Assembly: GCA_963700255.1 (NCBI GenBank)
Contig: CAVOWW010000024.1
Location: 186,001 to 250,000 of the forward strand
Direction of reading: 5' to 3'
Source: UBA10649 sp963700255
Lineage (GTDB): Bacteria; Actinomycetota; Actinomycetes; S36-B12
Length of the DNA: 64,000 nucleotides
Shown here: positions 32,178-42,400 of the stretch, in pieces
How positions within the stretch are numbered: the stretch's first letter is position 1
Layout: each line of letters starts with the position of its first letter
Position numbers and translations under genes: made by a program
Notes under the pieces: model-generated
What the model saw: the letters and a program-made list of their open reading frames with translations, nothing else
Told to the model about the DNA's origin: nothing
Databases searched by the model: none

Positions 32178-32262
32178 CCGAGGAGTGAGCGCGCGTGGCG
32201 GCGAAGCCCGACACGCGATGAGCCCCGGAGGCTGGCGTCAGACAACGCGACGTCTAGCCGAG
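32168..32262. repeat. 80-bp segment bounded by a 15-bp direct repeat
   Basis: CGACGTCTAGCCGAG occurs at 32168-32182 (containing the npdG stop) and again at 32248-32262, immediately before the hairpin at 32261. Removing one copy and the intervening 65 bases would place npdG directly beside its terminator. The segment codes for nothing recognisable and could be a small insertion or a duplication. Confidence 0.65.
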
Positions 32263-32314
32263 TCCACACTCCGCCGTCACATCCGGCGCCGGGTGTGACG
32301 GCGGAGCGTGGACT
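32261..32314. terminator. 54-bp near-perfect palindrome between npdG and panB
   Basis: Arms of 27 bases with two mismatches; in the minus-strand transcript both become G-U pairs, so the panB transcript can form a fully paired hairpin. It lies five bases after the panB stop. Confidence 0.8.
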
Positions 32315-32319
32315 CGCGA

Positions 32320-33139
32320 TCAGCGGTACTCGTGCTCCGGACCGGGGTAGGCGCCGGTGGCGACGTCATCGCCCCACTGGGCGACGGCGTCCGCGATAGT
32401 CGGTGCGGATGTCGGCGTAGCGCTTGACGAACTTCGGGACCTGCGGGGTGAGCCCGACGAGGTCCTGCCAGACCATCACCTGCGCGTCGGTGCCGCTGCC
32501 GGCGCCGATGCCGATGGTGGGGATGGTGAGGATCTCGCTCACCCGAGCCGCCAGCTCGGCGGGAACGACCTCGAGCACGATGGCGCACGCGCCGGAGGCC
32601 TCCATGGCCTTGGCGTCGCGCATGAGGGTCTCGCCGGCCTCGCCCCGGCCCTGGACGCGGTAGCCGCCAAGGAGGTTGACCGACTGCGGGGTGAGCCCGA
32701 GGTGGCCGATGACGGGGACGCCCGCGCTGGCGAGCGTCTCGACCTGGGGCAGCATCGGGGCGCCGCCCTCGAGCTTGACGGCGTGCGCGCCCCCTTCCTT
32801 CATGAAGCGGGCGGACGTCTCGAGCGCCTGACTGGGTGAGGCCTGGTACGAGCCGAACGGAAGGTCGGCGACGACGACCGCGCGCGGGGCGCCGCGCACG
32901 ACGGCGCGGACCAGCGGGATCAGCTCGTCGACGGTGACCGGCAGGGTCGAGTCGTGGCCGTACACGACCATGGCCGCGGAGTCGCCCACGAGGAGCGCGG
33001 GAATGCCGGCCTCGTCGAAGATGCGTGCGGTCATGGCGTCGTAGGCCGTGATCATCGGCCACTTCTCGCCGCGGATGGTCGCCTCGGCCAGGTCGCGCAT
33101 CGTGACGCGCCGGCCCTCGGGCATGCCGTAGAAGGACAT
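32320..33139 (-). CDS. panB: Ketopantoate hydroxymethyltransferase, frameshift near 3' end
   Basis: PanB adds a hydroxymethyl group from methylene-THF to ketoisovalerate (pantothenate pathway). The ATG at 33139 has GGGAG upstream. Core motifs are intact: TAYDAMTARIFDEAG, VGDSAAMVVYG, KLEGG, GHLGLTPQS, GIGAGSGTDAQ. After YADIRT the frame reads DYRGRRRPVGR and stops at 32366 (257 residues). One phase over, the family C-terminus IADAVAQWGDDVATGAYPGPEHEYR runs to a stop at 32320. One extra base near 32395-32403 explains this. It may be a sequencing error, or a real mutation replacing the last ~25 residues. Catalytic residues lie before the break. Confidence 0.9.
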
Positions 33140-33291
33140 CTGCTGCTCCCATCTCGAGGCTCCCGATGGAGTCCCCGGACATGCACATGATGACATGCCG
33201 ACGGCGTCGAGGAACAGGGGCGTGCCGTACGCGCCCATTTCCGCTACGGTGGCGTTTCGGAATGCAGGACGGGGGCAGGGCGAGGAGCAGC

Positions 33292-35004
33292 ATGGAGACC
33301 ACATCGAACGCATGGATGACGTCGGGCGAGGGGCACCCGCGGCGCTGGGCGATCCTCGCGGTGCTGGTGGTCAGCCTGCTCGTGGTCGTGCTCGACAACA
33401 CGGTCCTCAACATCGCCCTGCCGACGATCCAGCGCGACCTGGGAGCGACCCAGAGCGAGCTCGTGTGGGCGATCGACTCCTACATCCTCGTGTTCGCATC
33501 GCTGCTGTTCACGTGGGGCATCCTCGGTGACAAGTACGGGCGCAAGAAGGTCCTGATCATCGGCCTCGTCATCTTCGTCATCGCGTCGACGGCCTGCGCC
33601 TTCGCCACCACGCCCGGCATGCTGATCGCGTTCCGCGCCCTGATGGGCGTCGGCGGAGCCGCCGTCCTGCCGACGACGCTGGCGATCATCACCGTCGTGT
33701 TCCCCCCGCACGAGCGCGGGAAGGCCATCGGCGCGTGGGCGGGCGCGGTCGGCGCTGCCGTCGCCCTCGGGCCGGTGCTCGGCGGCATCCTCCTCGAGCA
33801 CCCGTCCTGGAGCAGCTGGCTCACCGGCAACGACTGGGGCTCGGTCTTCCTCATCAACCTCCCGATAATCGCGGTCGGCCTGTTCTTCATCTGGCGGGTC
33901 GTGCCGGAGACCCGCAACCCGCACCCCCGCCGGCTCGACCTCGCGGGCCTCGCGCTGTCGGCGACCGGGCTCGTCCTCCTCGTCTACGGGATCATCGAGG
34001 CGTCCGCGACGAAGGACTGGCTGGCTCCGTCGGTCATCTACCCGATCATCGCCGGGGTCCTCATGATCGCGCTCTTCCTGTGGATGGAGGCGCGGAGCGA
34101 CCACCCCAGCTTCGACGTCTCGCTCTTCCGCAACCGTGGGTACGCCGTCAGCCTGACCGCGGTGAGCCTCGCCTTCTTCGCGATGTCGGGCATCACGTTC
34201 ACGCTGCCCTTCTACCTGCAGATCCTGCGCGGCTACTCGACGCTCACCGCCGGCCTGTGCTTCCTGCCCTTCGCCGTCGGCCAGCTCATCGCCGCTCCAC
34301 GCAGCGCGGCGATGGTCAAGCGGTTCGGCTACCGCGCCGTCATGACGGTGGGGCTCGTCCTGGTCGCGGTGTCGATGCTGCTGCTCGCGCGCATCTCGAT
34401 CGACAGCCCGCTGTGGGGCGTCCTCATCGTGTTCTTCATCTTCGGCCTCGGCATGGGCAACGTCATCGCTCCGGGGTCGACGGTCCTGCAGAACGTGCTG
34501 CCGCTGGCACGCGCTGGCGCGGGCTCCGCGGTGCAGAACACCGTGCGCCAGGTGGCCGGCGCGCTGGGAGTGGCGGTCGTGGGGACGGTGCTCGCCACCC
34601 AGTACGCGGCGAACCTCACCACCGTGATCGATCAGGTGCCCGAGCAGTTCCCGGAGGAGGCACGCCAGGCCGCGGTCGAGTCGATCGTTGCCGCGGACCA
34701 GATCCTCACCCAGGCATCTGCCCAGGGCGTGCCCGATTCCGTCATCGATCCGTTGCGCACCGGCGCCTTCGACGCCTTCCTCAGCGCCTCGCACGTCACC
34801 TCGTACATCTCGCTCGTGATGATCGTCATCGCTGCGCTCGTCGTCTTCTTCCTGCTGCCGCAGATCACTCCGCCGGAGAAGGGCGACCGTGCTGTCGGCG
34901 CTCCGCTCGATCCGGCCGACGCGCTGGTGCGCGATGAGGTGGAGCACTACTCCGAGGAGGCGGCGGAGGAGTACGTGGTCCGGGACAAGGGCGAGCCGGC
35001 GTGA
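33292..35004 (+). CDS. DHA2 family MFS efflux transporter, 14 TM
   Basis: A 570-residue EmrB/QacA-type drug:H+ antiporter. Motif A appears as LGDKYGRKKVL in loop 2-3, the D1 motif as LDNTVLNIALPTIQRDL in TM1, and motif C as GPVLGGILLEHPSW in TM5. A large extracellular loop lies between TM13 and TM14, then an acidic cytoplasmic tail. The substrate is unknown. ATG at 33292 has GAGGAG upstream. The stop overlaps the start of a TetR gene, the usual local-repressor layout. Confidence 0.92.
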   Translation: METTSNAWMTSGEGHPRRWAILAVLVVSLLVVVLDNTVLNIALPTIQRDLGATQSELVWAIDSYILVFASLLFTWGILGDKYGRKKVLIIGLVIFVIASTACAFATTPGMLIAFRALMGVGGAAVLPTTLAIITVVFPPHERGKAIGAWAGAVGAAVALGPVLGGILLEHPSWSSWLTGNDWGSVFLINLPIIAVGLFFIWRVVPETRNPHPRRLDLAGLALSATGLVLLVYGIIEASATKDWLAPSVIYPIIAGVLMIALFLWMEARSDHPSFDVSLFRNRGYAVSLTAVSLAFFAMSGITFTLPFYLQILRGYSTLTAGLCFLPFAVGQLIAAPRSAAMVKRFGYRAVMTVGLVLVAVSMLLLARISIDSPLWGVLIVFFIFGLGMGNVIAPGSTVLQNVLPLARAGAGSAVQNTVRQVAGALGVAVVGTVLATQYAANLTTVIDQVPEQFPEEARQAAVESIVAADQILTQASAQGVPDSVIDPLRTGAFDAFLSASHVTSYISLVMIVIAALVVFFLLPQITPPEKGDRAVGAPLDPADALVRDEVEHYSEEAAEEYVVRDKGEPA

Positions 35005-35615
35005 CCGTGCCGGCGGACGTCGTGCCGCTGCGCAAGGGCCGGCCGCGCGACGAGCGCATCGACGAGGACATCACGGCAGCAGCACTCGACCTGCTCTCGA
35101 CCGAGGGGTTCGACCGGTTCTCCGTCGAGGCCGTGGCCGCACGTGCCGGGGTGGCGAAGACCACGGTCTACCGCAGGTTCCCGACGCGGAACGACCTGAT
35201 CGTGGGAGCCCTCCTGCGGCTCAACGACGAGCTGCCGCCGCCGCCGGCCGCCGGGCCGATCCGGGAGCGTCTCGTCGAGGCTCTGCATGGCATCCGCCGT
35301 CGAACCACCGAGTCCGTCCGCGGGCGAATCCTCATGCAGGTCGTGAGCGAGGGGCTGCGCGATCCGGCGCTCGCCGACCTGGTCCACCAGCGGGTGCTTG
35401 CGCCACGGCGGCAGGTGCTGCGCGACATCATCGCCGACGGGATGGCATCGGGGGAGCTGCGAGCCGACGTCGAGGTGGACACCGTGGTGCCCGTCCTCGT
35501 GGGCCCGATGCTCTACCTGGGAATGTGGGGCGGCTCTGCCGTCACGAAGGGCGTGACGGTCGAGTCCGTGGTCGACCTCGTGCTCAGTGGGCTGACTCGC
35601 GCCACCGACTCGTGA
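35001..35615 (+). CDS. TetR family regulator, probable repressor of the DHA2 pump
   Basis: A 204-residue TetR protein with N-terminal helix-turn-helix (about residues 20-65; FSVEAVAARAGVAKTTVYRRF) preceded by KGRPRDERID, and a TetR_C-type ligand domain. GTG at 35001 overlaps the transporter stop (GTGA), implying translational coupling. Its 3' end overlaps the convergent nadE gene by 32 bases. Confidence 0.9.
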   Translation: MTVPADVVPLRKGRPRDERIDEDITAAALDLLSTEGFDRFSVEAVAARAGVAKTTVYRRFPTRNDLIVGALLRLNDELPPPPAAGPIRERLVEALHGIRRRTTESVRGRILMQVVSEGLRDPALADLVHQRVLAPRRQVLRDIIADGMASGELRADVEVDTVVPVLVGPMLYLGMWGGSAVTKGVTVESVVDLVLSGLTRATDS

Positions 35616-37254
35616 TCGGCAGGCGACGGTCGCGTCCGAAGGCGCGCAGCGAGATCTTGGTGCCCGGCGGGTACTGACGCCGCTTGTACTCGGCGAGGTC
35701 GGTCAGCCGGAGGATCCGCTCGACGAGGTCGGCGTCGAAGCCGGCTGCGACCAGGTCGGCGGCGCTGCTGTCTCCAGCGACGTAGGCATCGAGCAGCTCG
35801 TCGAGCACCTGGTAGTCGGGCAGCGAGTCGGTGTCCTGCTGGCCCGGCCTCAGCTCGGCGCTCGGCGGCTTCTCGATGCTGTTCGGCGGGATGGGCGCCG
35901 GCTGGCCGGCGGCGAGCGCCTGCGCGTTGCGCCAGCGCGCGAGCTCCCAGACGAGGGTCTTGGGCACGTCCTTGATGGGTGCGTATCCGCCGACGGCATC
36001 CCCGTAGATCGTTGAGTAGCCGACCGAGAGCTCGCTCTTGTTCCCGGTGGCCAGGACCAGGTGCCCCTCCGCGTTGGACAGCGCCATCAGCGTCGTCCCG
36101 CGCACACGGGCCTGCAGGTTCTCCTCGGCCAGGCCGGTCAGGTGCAGGGCGCCCTGGTAGGCGTCGACCATGGGAGCGATCGCGACCGTGCGGATCTGCA
36201 CGCCCGTGCGTGCGGCCAGGTCGTAGGCGTCCGCCACCGAGTGCTCCGACGAGTAGACGCTGGGCATCGCCACGCCGTGGACCCGATCCGGACCGAAGGC
36301 GTCGCACGCGATCGCGGCCACGAGGGCGGAGTCGATGCCGCCGCTCAGGCCGAGCAGCACGGACCGGAAGCCGTTCTTCTCGACGTAGTCATGGAGGGCG
36401 AGGACCAGCGCACCGTAGACCTCGGCCAGCGAGTCGAGGCGGGTCGCCAGGGACCCCATCGCCGGTCGCGGGTCGGCGGGGTCGACGTCGACGACCAGCA
36501 GCGCGGGCTCGAACTGGGGAGCGCGCGCGAGCACCGTGCCGTCGGGGGAGACGACGAGGGAGTCGCCGTCGAAGACGAGCTCGTCCTGGCCTCCTACGAG
36601 GTTCACGTAGACGAGGACCGCGCCGGACTCGCGCGCCCGCTGCTGGCACAGCGCGAGACGGACGTCGTCCTTGTCGCGCTCGTAGGGGGAGGCGTTGAGC
36701 ACGGCGAGCACGGGCGTGCCGGCCTCGCGGGTCCACGCGACGGGGCCGCCGTCCTGCCAGAGGTCCTCGCAGATGGCGACGGCCACGTCGATGCCGTCGA
36801 CGGTCACGACGAGCGGGGTGTCACCGGGCACGAAGTAGCGGGCCTCGTCGAACACCCCGTAGTTGGGCAGGTGGTGCTTGACGTAGCGGGCGACGACCCG
36901 ACCCTCACGCACGACGGCCGCGGCGTTGACGGGGGCGCGGCGCGGCCGGCCCGCCGTGAGCGGTCCGTCCTCGTCGAGGTAGTCGAGGTAGCCCACGAGG
37001 CAGGTGACGTCGCCATGACCGTCCGACTGCAGGGCCACGGCCAGGTCGAGCACGGCGTCGCGCGAGGCCTGCTGGAAGGAGGGGCGCAAGGCGAGGTCCT
37101 CGACGGGGTAGCCCGTGAGGACCAGCTCGGGGAGGACGACGAGCCGGGCCCCGAGCGCTGCGGCGTCCGCCACGCTGGTGCGGATGAGGGCCGCGTTGCC
37201 GGCCAGGTCCCCGACCGTCGGGTTGACCTGCGCGAGAGCGATGCGGATCGGCAC
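35584..37254 (-). CDS. nadE: Glutamine-dependent NAD+ synthetase
   Basis: A 556-residue two-domain enzyme that amidates deamido-NAD+. The N-terminal nitrilase domain hydrolyses glutamine, with Glu in LPELVLTGYP, Lys in KHHLPNYGVFDE and Cys in ICEDLW. The C-terminal synthetase has the PP-loop LGLSGGIDSA near residue 296, then TGNKSELSVGYSTIYGD and IPPNSIEKPPSAELRPGQ. Length is shorter than the ~680-residue mycobacterial form and fits the ~550-residue class. Divergent from glnA2. Confidence 0.95.
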   Translation of the reverse strand: MPIRIALAQVNPTVGDLAGNAALIRTSVADAAALGARLVVLPELVLTGYPVEDLALRPSFQQASRDAVLDLAVALQSDGHGDVTCLVGYLDYLDEDGPLTAGRPRRAPVNAAAVVREGRVVARYVKHHLPNYGVFDEARYFVPGDTPLVVTVDGIDVAVAICEDLWQDGGPVAWTREAGTPVLAVLNASPYERDKDDVRLALCQQRARESGAVLVYVNLVGGQDELVFDGDSLVVSPDGTVLARAPQFEPALLVVDVDPADPRPAMGSLATRLDSLAEVYGALVLALHDYVEKNGFRSVLLGLSGGIDSALVAAIACDAFGPDRVHGVAMPSVYSSEHSVADAYDLAARTGVQIRTVAIAPMVDAYQGALHLTGLAEENLQARVRGTTLMALSNAEGHLVLATGNKSELSVGYSTIYGDAVGGYAPIKDVPKTLVWELARWRNAQALAAGQPAPIPPNSIEKPPSAELRPGQQDTDSLPDYQVLDELLDAYVAGDSSAADLVAAGFDADLVERILRLTDLAEYKRRQYPPGTKISLRAFGRDRRLPITSRWRESAH

Positions 37255-37302
37255 GGACCGACACTACTGCCGGGGGGATCGGCCCGGATTGTGACCGATC
37301 GG

Positions 37303-37335
37303 TTAACCCATTCGTAACACGCGACGGGCCAGTAT
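37303..37335 (+). promoter_or_regulatory. GlnR-like box and -10 of glnA2
   Basis: TTAAC-N6-GTAAC at 37303-37318 fits the GlnR half-operator pattern gTnAC-N6-GaAAC with two deviations. A CAGTAT hexamer at 37330-37335, seven bases before the ATG, would be the -10, so the box overlaps the -35 position and the message would be near leaderless. No good -35 is visible, consistent with activation. Confidence 0.6.
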
Positions 37336-37341
37336 GGCCTC

Positions 37342-38679
37342 ATGGACAAGCAGGCGGAGTTCGTGCTGCGCACGATCGAGGAGCGCGACATCCGGTTCGT
37401 CCGACTGTGGTTCACCGATGTCCTCGGCACCCTCAAGTCCGTGGCGATCGCGCCGGCCGAGCTGGAGGGCGCCTTCGCCGAGGGGATCGGCTTCGACGGG
37501 TCGGCCATCGAGGGCTTCGCCCGGGTCTACGAGTCCGACATGCTGGCCAAGCCCGACCCCGCGACGTTCTCGATGCTGCCGTGGCGCAGCGAGGGCCCCG
37601 GGGTGGCGCGGCTGTTCTGCGACATCCTCATGCCCGACGGCGCGCCCTCGTACGCCGACCCGCGCTACGTCCTCAAGCGCACGCTCACGAAGGCGGCCGA
37701 CCTCGGCTTCACCTTCTACACCCACCCCGAGGTCGAGTTCTACCTCTTCAAGGACGCGCCCGCCCCGGGCGTGCGCCCCATCCCCGTCGACAGCTACGGC
37801 TACTTCGACAACACCCCGCACGGGGTCGCCCACGACTTCCGTCGTAACGCGATCACGATGCTGGAGCAGATGGGCATCTCCGTCGAGTTCAGCCATCACG
37901 AGGGCGGGCCGGGCCAGCAGGAGATCGACCTGCGGTACGCCGACGCCCTCACGACGGCCGACAACCTAATGACCTTCCGCCTCGTCGTGCAGGAGGTCGC
38001 GCTCGAGCAGGGCCTGTACGCGTCCTTCATGCCCAAGCCCCTGCAGGACCACCCCGGCTCGGGGATGCACACGCACCTCTCGCTGTTCGAGGGCGATCGC
38101 AACGCCTTCTTCGAGGCCGGCGCCGACTACCAGCTGTCCAAGGTCGCGCGATCCTTCATCGCCGGCCTCCTCGTCCACGCGCCGGAGTTCACCGCGGTCA
38201 CGAACCAGTGGGTCAACTCCTACAAGCGCCTCGCCGGCGGGGCCGAGGCGCCGGCCTGGATCTGCTGGGGCCACAACAACCGCTCGTCCCTGATCCGTGT
38301 GCCCATGTACAAGCCGTCCAAGGGCAACAGCACCCGCATCGAGTTCCGCTCGCTCGACAGCGCGGCGAACCCCTACCTCGCCTTCGCGGTGATGCTCGCG
38401 GCCGGCCTCAAGGGGATCGAGGAGGGCTACGAGCTGCCGCGGGGGGCCGAGGACGACGTGTGGGCGCTCACGGAGGGCGAGCGCCGGGCGCTCGGCATGA
38501 AGCCGCTCCCGTCGAGCCTCAACCAGGCCATCCAGGCGATGGAGCGCTCCGAGCTCGTGGCCGAGACCCTCGGCGAGCATGTCTTCGACTTCTTCCTCCG
38601 CAACAAGCAGGCGGAGTGGGAGGAGTACCGCCGTCAGGTGACGCAGTGGGAGCTCGACCGCTACCTTCCCCTGTTGTGA
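37342..38679 (+). CDS. glnA2: Glutamine synthetase-like protein, GlnA2 type
   Basis: A 445-residue glutamine synthetase fold with intact metal/substrate motifs: IGFDGSAIEGF, HPEVEFYLF, EFSHHEGGPGQQEID, GSGMHTHLSL, RIEFRSLDSAANPYLAF. At the position of the adenylylation Tyr loop (KDLYELP in GlnA1) it reads GYELPRGAED, so it may not be regulated by GlnE in the usual way. The homologue Rv2222c sits beside glnE as here. Streptomyces GS-like proteins of this type can act on polyamines, so the substrate is uncertain. The glutamine amidotransferase gene overlaps its stop (GTGA). Confidence 0.88.
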   Translation: MDKQAEFVLRTIEERDIRFVRLWFTDVLGTLKSVAIAPAELEGAFAEGIGFDGSAIEGFARVYESDMLAKPDPATFSMLPWRSEGPGVARLFCDILMPDGAPSYADPRYVLKRTLTKAADLGFTFYTHPEVEFYLFKDAPAPGVRPIPVDSYGYFDNTPHGVAHDFRRNAITMLEQMGISVEFSHHEGGPGQQEIDLRYADALTTADNLMTFRLVVQEVALEQGLYASFMPKPLQDHPGSGMHTHLSLFEGDRNAFFEAGADYQLSKVARSFIAGLLVHAPEFTAVTNQWVNSYKRLAGGAEAPAWICWGHNNRSSLIRVPMYKPSKGNSTRIEFRSLDSAANPYLAFAVMLAAGLKGIEEGYELPRGAEDDVWALTEGERRALGMKPLPSSLNQAIQAMERSELVAETLGEHVFDFFLRNKQAEWEEYRRQVTQWELDRYLPLL

Positions 38680-39425
38680 GTGAACCTCAGCCCGTCGTCC
38701 TCGCGCTCCAGAACGACCCGACGGATCCGCCCCTGCTCGTCGGCGAGTGGCTCGAGGAGGACGGCATCCGAGTCGAGGTGGTCCGGGCGTGCTTCGGCGA
38801 GCCCGTCCCGCGCGTGGTCCCCGACGGCGTGCACGGCCTGCTCGCCCTTGGCGGCGCGATGGGGGCCAACGACGACGACGTCGCCCCGTGGCTGGCGGAC
38901 GAACGAGCCCTGCTGGCCGACGCGGTCGAGCGCGGCATGCCCGTGCTGGGGCTCTGCCTGGGCGGCCAGCTGCTGGCGGCGGCCACCGGCGGGCGGGTGG
39001 AGCTCGGGCCGACGCAGGAGATCGGCCTGGCCTACGTGCGGCGTACGGTCGACGGCCTGACCGACCCCGTGCTCTCGCAGGCCGTGCCGTCGGCGGGCAA
39101 CGAGATCCCCGCGGCCCAGTGGCACCAGGACCACGTCGCTGAGCTCCCGGACGGGGCCGTGCTCCTGCTCACCAACGAGTCCTGCCGCGTGCAGGCCTTC
39201 CGGCTCGGGGACACGGCGTACGGCCTCCAGCTGCATCCCGAGCTCGACGCCGCCACCTTCCGGTCCTGGGCCGACTACCCGGACGAGGCGCTGGGCCGCT
39301 CGGGCATCGACCCGCTCGTGGCGGCCGACGACGTGGACGCCGCCGAGGGCGCCCTCATCGCCGCGTGGCGACCAGTGACGCGGGCCTGGGGTGACCTCGT
39401 CTGGTCGCACCTGCGCGACTCATGA
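38676..39425 (+). CDS. Class I glutamine amidotransferase-like protein
   Basis: A 249-residue GATase1 domain protein (GuaA-like). Nucleophile Cys in LGLCLGGQLLA, oxyanion GG motif LALGGAMGA and His-Glu in LQLHPEL make a complete triad. By position between glnA2 and glnE, and by analogy with gamma-glutamyl-polyamine hydrolases (PuuD-like), it could remove glutamyl groups or supply ammonia; this is inference. GTG at 38676 overlaps the glnA2 stop, and its own stop overlaps the glnE ATG. Confidence 0.85.
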   Translation: MSEPQPVVLALQNDPTDPPLLVGEWLEEDGIRVEVVRACFGEPVPRVVPDGVHGLLALGGAMGANDDDVAPWLADERALLADAVERGMPVLGLCLGGQLLAAATGGRVELGPTQEIGLAYVRRTVDGLTDPVLSQAVPSAGNEIPAAQWHQDHVAELPDGAVLLLTNESCRVQAFRLGDTAYGLQLHPELDAATFRSWADYPDEALGRSGIDPLVAADDVDAAEGALIAAWRPVTRAWGDLVWSHLRDS

Positions 39426-42400
39426 GCACCCGGCGCAGCTCCGACACGGGCCGGCTCATCCGCCTGGGCTTCCAGGACCTCGAGCGGGCGCGGCGCCTGT
39501 GCGCGGCGCCGCGGCTCGAGCCGCTCCTCGCGGGCGAGGACGCCGACGGGGACGTCCTCGTGGATGTCGGGAGGTCCGCCGACCCCGACCTGGCACTCCT
39601 CCTCCTCGTGCGCATCCTCGAGGCCTGCGACGAGCCGGCCTGGCGACGGCTGGTGGCGGCGCTGCAGGCCGACGGCGACCTGCGTCGCCGGCTCGTCGAG
39701 GTCATCGGGATGTCCGAGGCGCTCGGCGACTTCATCGCCCGGCATCACTCGGAATGGCAGGTGCTGGCCGATGCCGAGGCCCTCACCGTCGCTCCCTCGA
39801 CGCGGCAGATGCGGCACGACCTGCTGGTCGCCGTCGGAGCCGAGCCGGCCAGCCCGGTGCCTGTCGCGTCAGGGGCTCAGGAGGAGGTGCTGGACCGGCT
39901 GCGGATCGCCTACCGGCGGGCCCTCCTCGGCATCGCCGCCCGGGACCTGAGCGGGCTGGCCACCATGGACACGGTGGCGCAGTGGCTGTCCGACCTCGCG
40001 GACTGCGTCCTGGACGCTGCACTGGCCGTCGCCCGAGCCGAGGTCGGCGACGCTGCCGACCAGTGCCTGTTCGCCGTCATCGGCATGGGCAAGTGCGGTG
40101 CGCGGGAACTCAACTACGTCAGCGACGTGGACGTCATCTTCGTCGCCGAGGCCGCGGAGGGAGCCGACGAGTCGCGAGCCCTGACCGTCGCGACGTCGCT
40201 CGCGACCGGTCTCATGCGTGCCTGCACCGCTGCCACTGCGGAGGGCACGATCTGGGAGGTGGACGCGAACCTGCGGCCCGAGGGCAAGCAGGGGGCGCTC
40301 GTCCGCACGATCGCATCGCACGTCGGCTACTACGAGAGGTGGGCGAAGACCTGGGAGTTCCAGGCACTGCTCAAGGCCCGCCCTGTCGCCGGCGACATGG
40401 AGCTCGGTCGCCAGTACGTCGACTCCGTCAGCCCGTTCGTGTGGAGCGCTGCCGACCACCCGACGTTCGTCGAGGACGTCCAGGCGATGCGGCGGCGGGT
40501 CGAGCAGCACGTTCCCGCGCGTCTGGCTGAGCGCGAGCTCAAGCTCGGCCCGGGTGGCCTGCGCGACGTGGAGTTCTCCGTCCAGCTCCTGCAGCTGGTG
40601 CACGGCCGCAGCGATGTCATGCTGCGCAGCCCGACGACGATGATCGCGCTGGAGTCCCTCGCCACCTGGGGCTACGTGGGGCGCGACGATGCCGCGACGC
40701 TGGCCGAGGCCTACCGGTTCCTGCGGACCCTCGAGCACCGCATCCAGCTGCACCGGCTGCGCCGCACCCACACGATGCCCGAGGACGAGGCCGAGCTGCG
40801 CCGGCTCGGCCGCTCGCTGGGCTTTCGGCAGGATCCCGTCGGGGAGCTCGTCACCACTTGGCGACGTCATGCGCGCGAGGTGCGTCGCCTGCACGAGAAG
40901 CTCTTCTACCGGCCGCTGCTGCAGGCGGTCGCACGGCTGGATGCCGGCGAGGCGCGCCTGAGCATGGAGGCGGCCGAGCAGCGGCTGCAGGCCCTCGGCT
41001 ACATCGACCCGCAGAGCGCGCTTCGCCACCTGCAGGCGCTGACGGCCGGGGTGAGCCGGCGTGCGGCGATCCAGCGCACCCTGCTGCCCGTCATGCTCGG
41101 CTGGTTCGCCGATGCCCCGGGCCCTGACTCAGGCCTGCTCGGCTTCAGGCGCGTGAGCGATGCCCTGGGGTCGACGCACTGGTACCTGAGACTGCTGCGT
41201 GACGAGTCCGCGGCGGCGGAGCGGCTGGCCCGCGTGCTCGCCACGAGCCGGTACGCGACCGACCTGCTGCTGGAGGCGCCCGAGTCGGTGTCCATGCTGG
41301 CGGACGAGGCCGACCTGCAGCCGCGGCCGGCGGGCGCGCTCATGGCCGAGGTGCTGTCGGTGGTCGAGCGGCACGACGAGCCGGAGAACGCGGTTGCCGC
41401 GATCCGGTCGATCCGTCGGCGCGAGCTCTTCCGCATCGCCGTGGCCGAGCTCCTCCACGTGGCCGACCCCGAGCAGGCCGGTCGATCGCTCACCGACGTC
41501 GCCGTGGCCGCCCTCGAGGGCGCCGTACGGGTCGCGCGGTCGGCCGCCGATCCGCAGGGCAGTGTCGACTTCGCCGTGATCGGCATGGGCCGCTTCGGCG
41601 GACGCGAGCTGGGCTTCTCCAGCGACATCGACGTCATGTTCGTCTACGAGGCGCGACCGGGCATCGACGACGAGGCCGCGCTTCGAGCCGCCTCCTCCAT
41701 CGCCGAGGAGCTGCGCCGGCTCCTGATGGCACCCAGTGGTGATCCGCCCCTCGACATCGACGCCGACCTGCGGCCGGAGGGCAAGCAGGGCCCACTCGTC
41801 CGTTCGCTCGGCTCCTACGCCGCGTACTACGAGCGGTGGTCCTCCACCTGGGAGGCGCAGGCACTGCTGCGGGCCGCCATGGTGGCCGGCGACGAGGCGC
41901 TCGGTGCTGCCTTCCTCGAGCTCGTCGACCATCTGAGGTGGATCGAGCCGCTGACGGACGACGACGTGACCGAGGTCCGCCGGCTGAAGGCCCGCATGGA
42001 GTCGGAGCGGCTCCCACGGGGTGCCGACCCGAACCTGCACACCAAGCTCGGGCGCGGTGGCCTCAGCGACGTGGAATGGGCCGTCCAGCTGCTGCAGATG
42101 CGGCACTCGGCGGAGTACCCGACCCTGCGCACGACGAGCACGCTCGATGCGCTGGAGGCCGCCCGGCAGGCGGGCCTCATCCTCGACAGGGACGCCGCCG
42201 AGCTGGCCGCGGCCTGGCGCATGGCGACGGCCATCCGCAACGCCGTGATGCTCGTGCGCGGTCGTCCCAGTGACATGGTTCCCGTCGACGTCCGCGACCT
42301 GAGGGCCGTCGCGTTCGTGCTCGGCTACCCCGTCGGGGAGTCCGGGCGCATGATCGACGACTACCGGCGCATCACCAGGCGCGCACGGCTGGTGGTCGAG

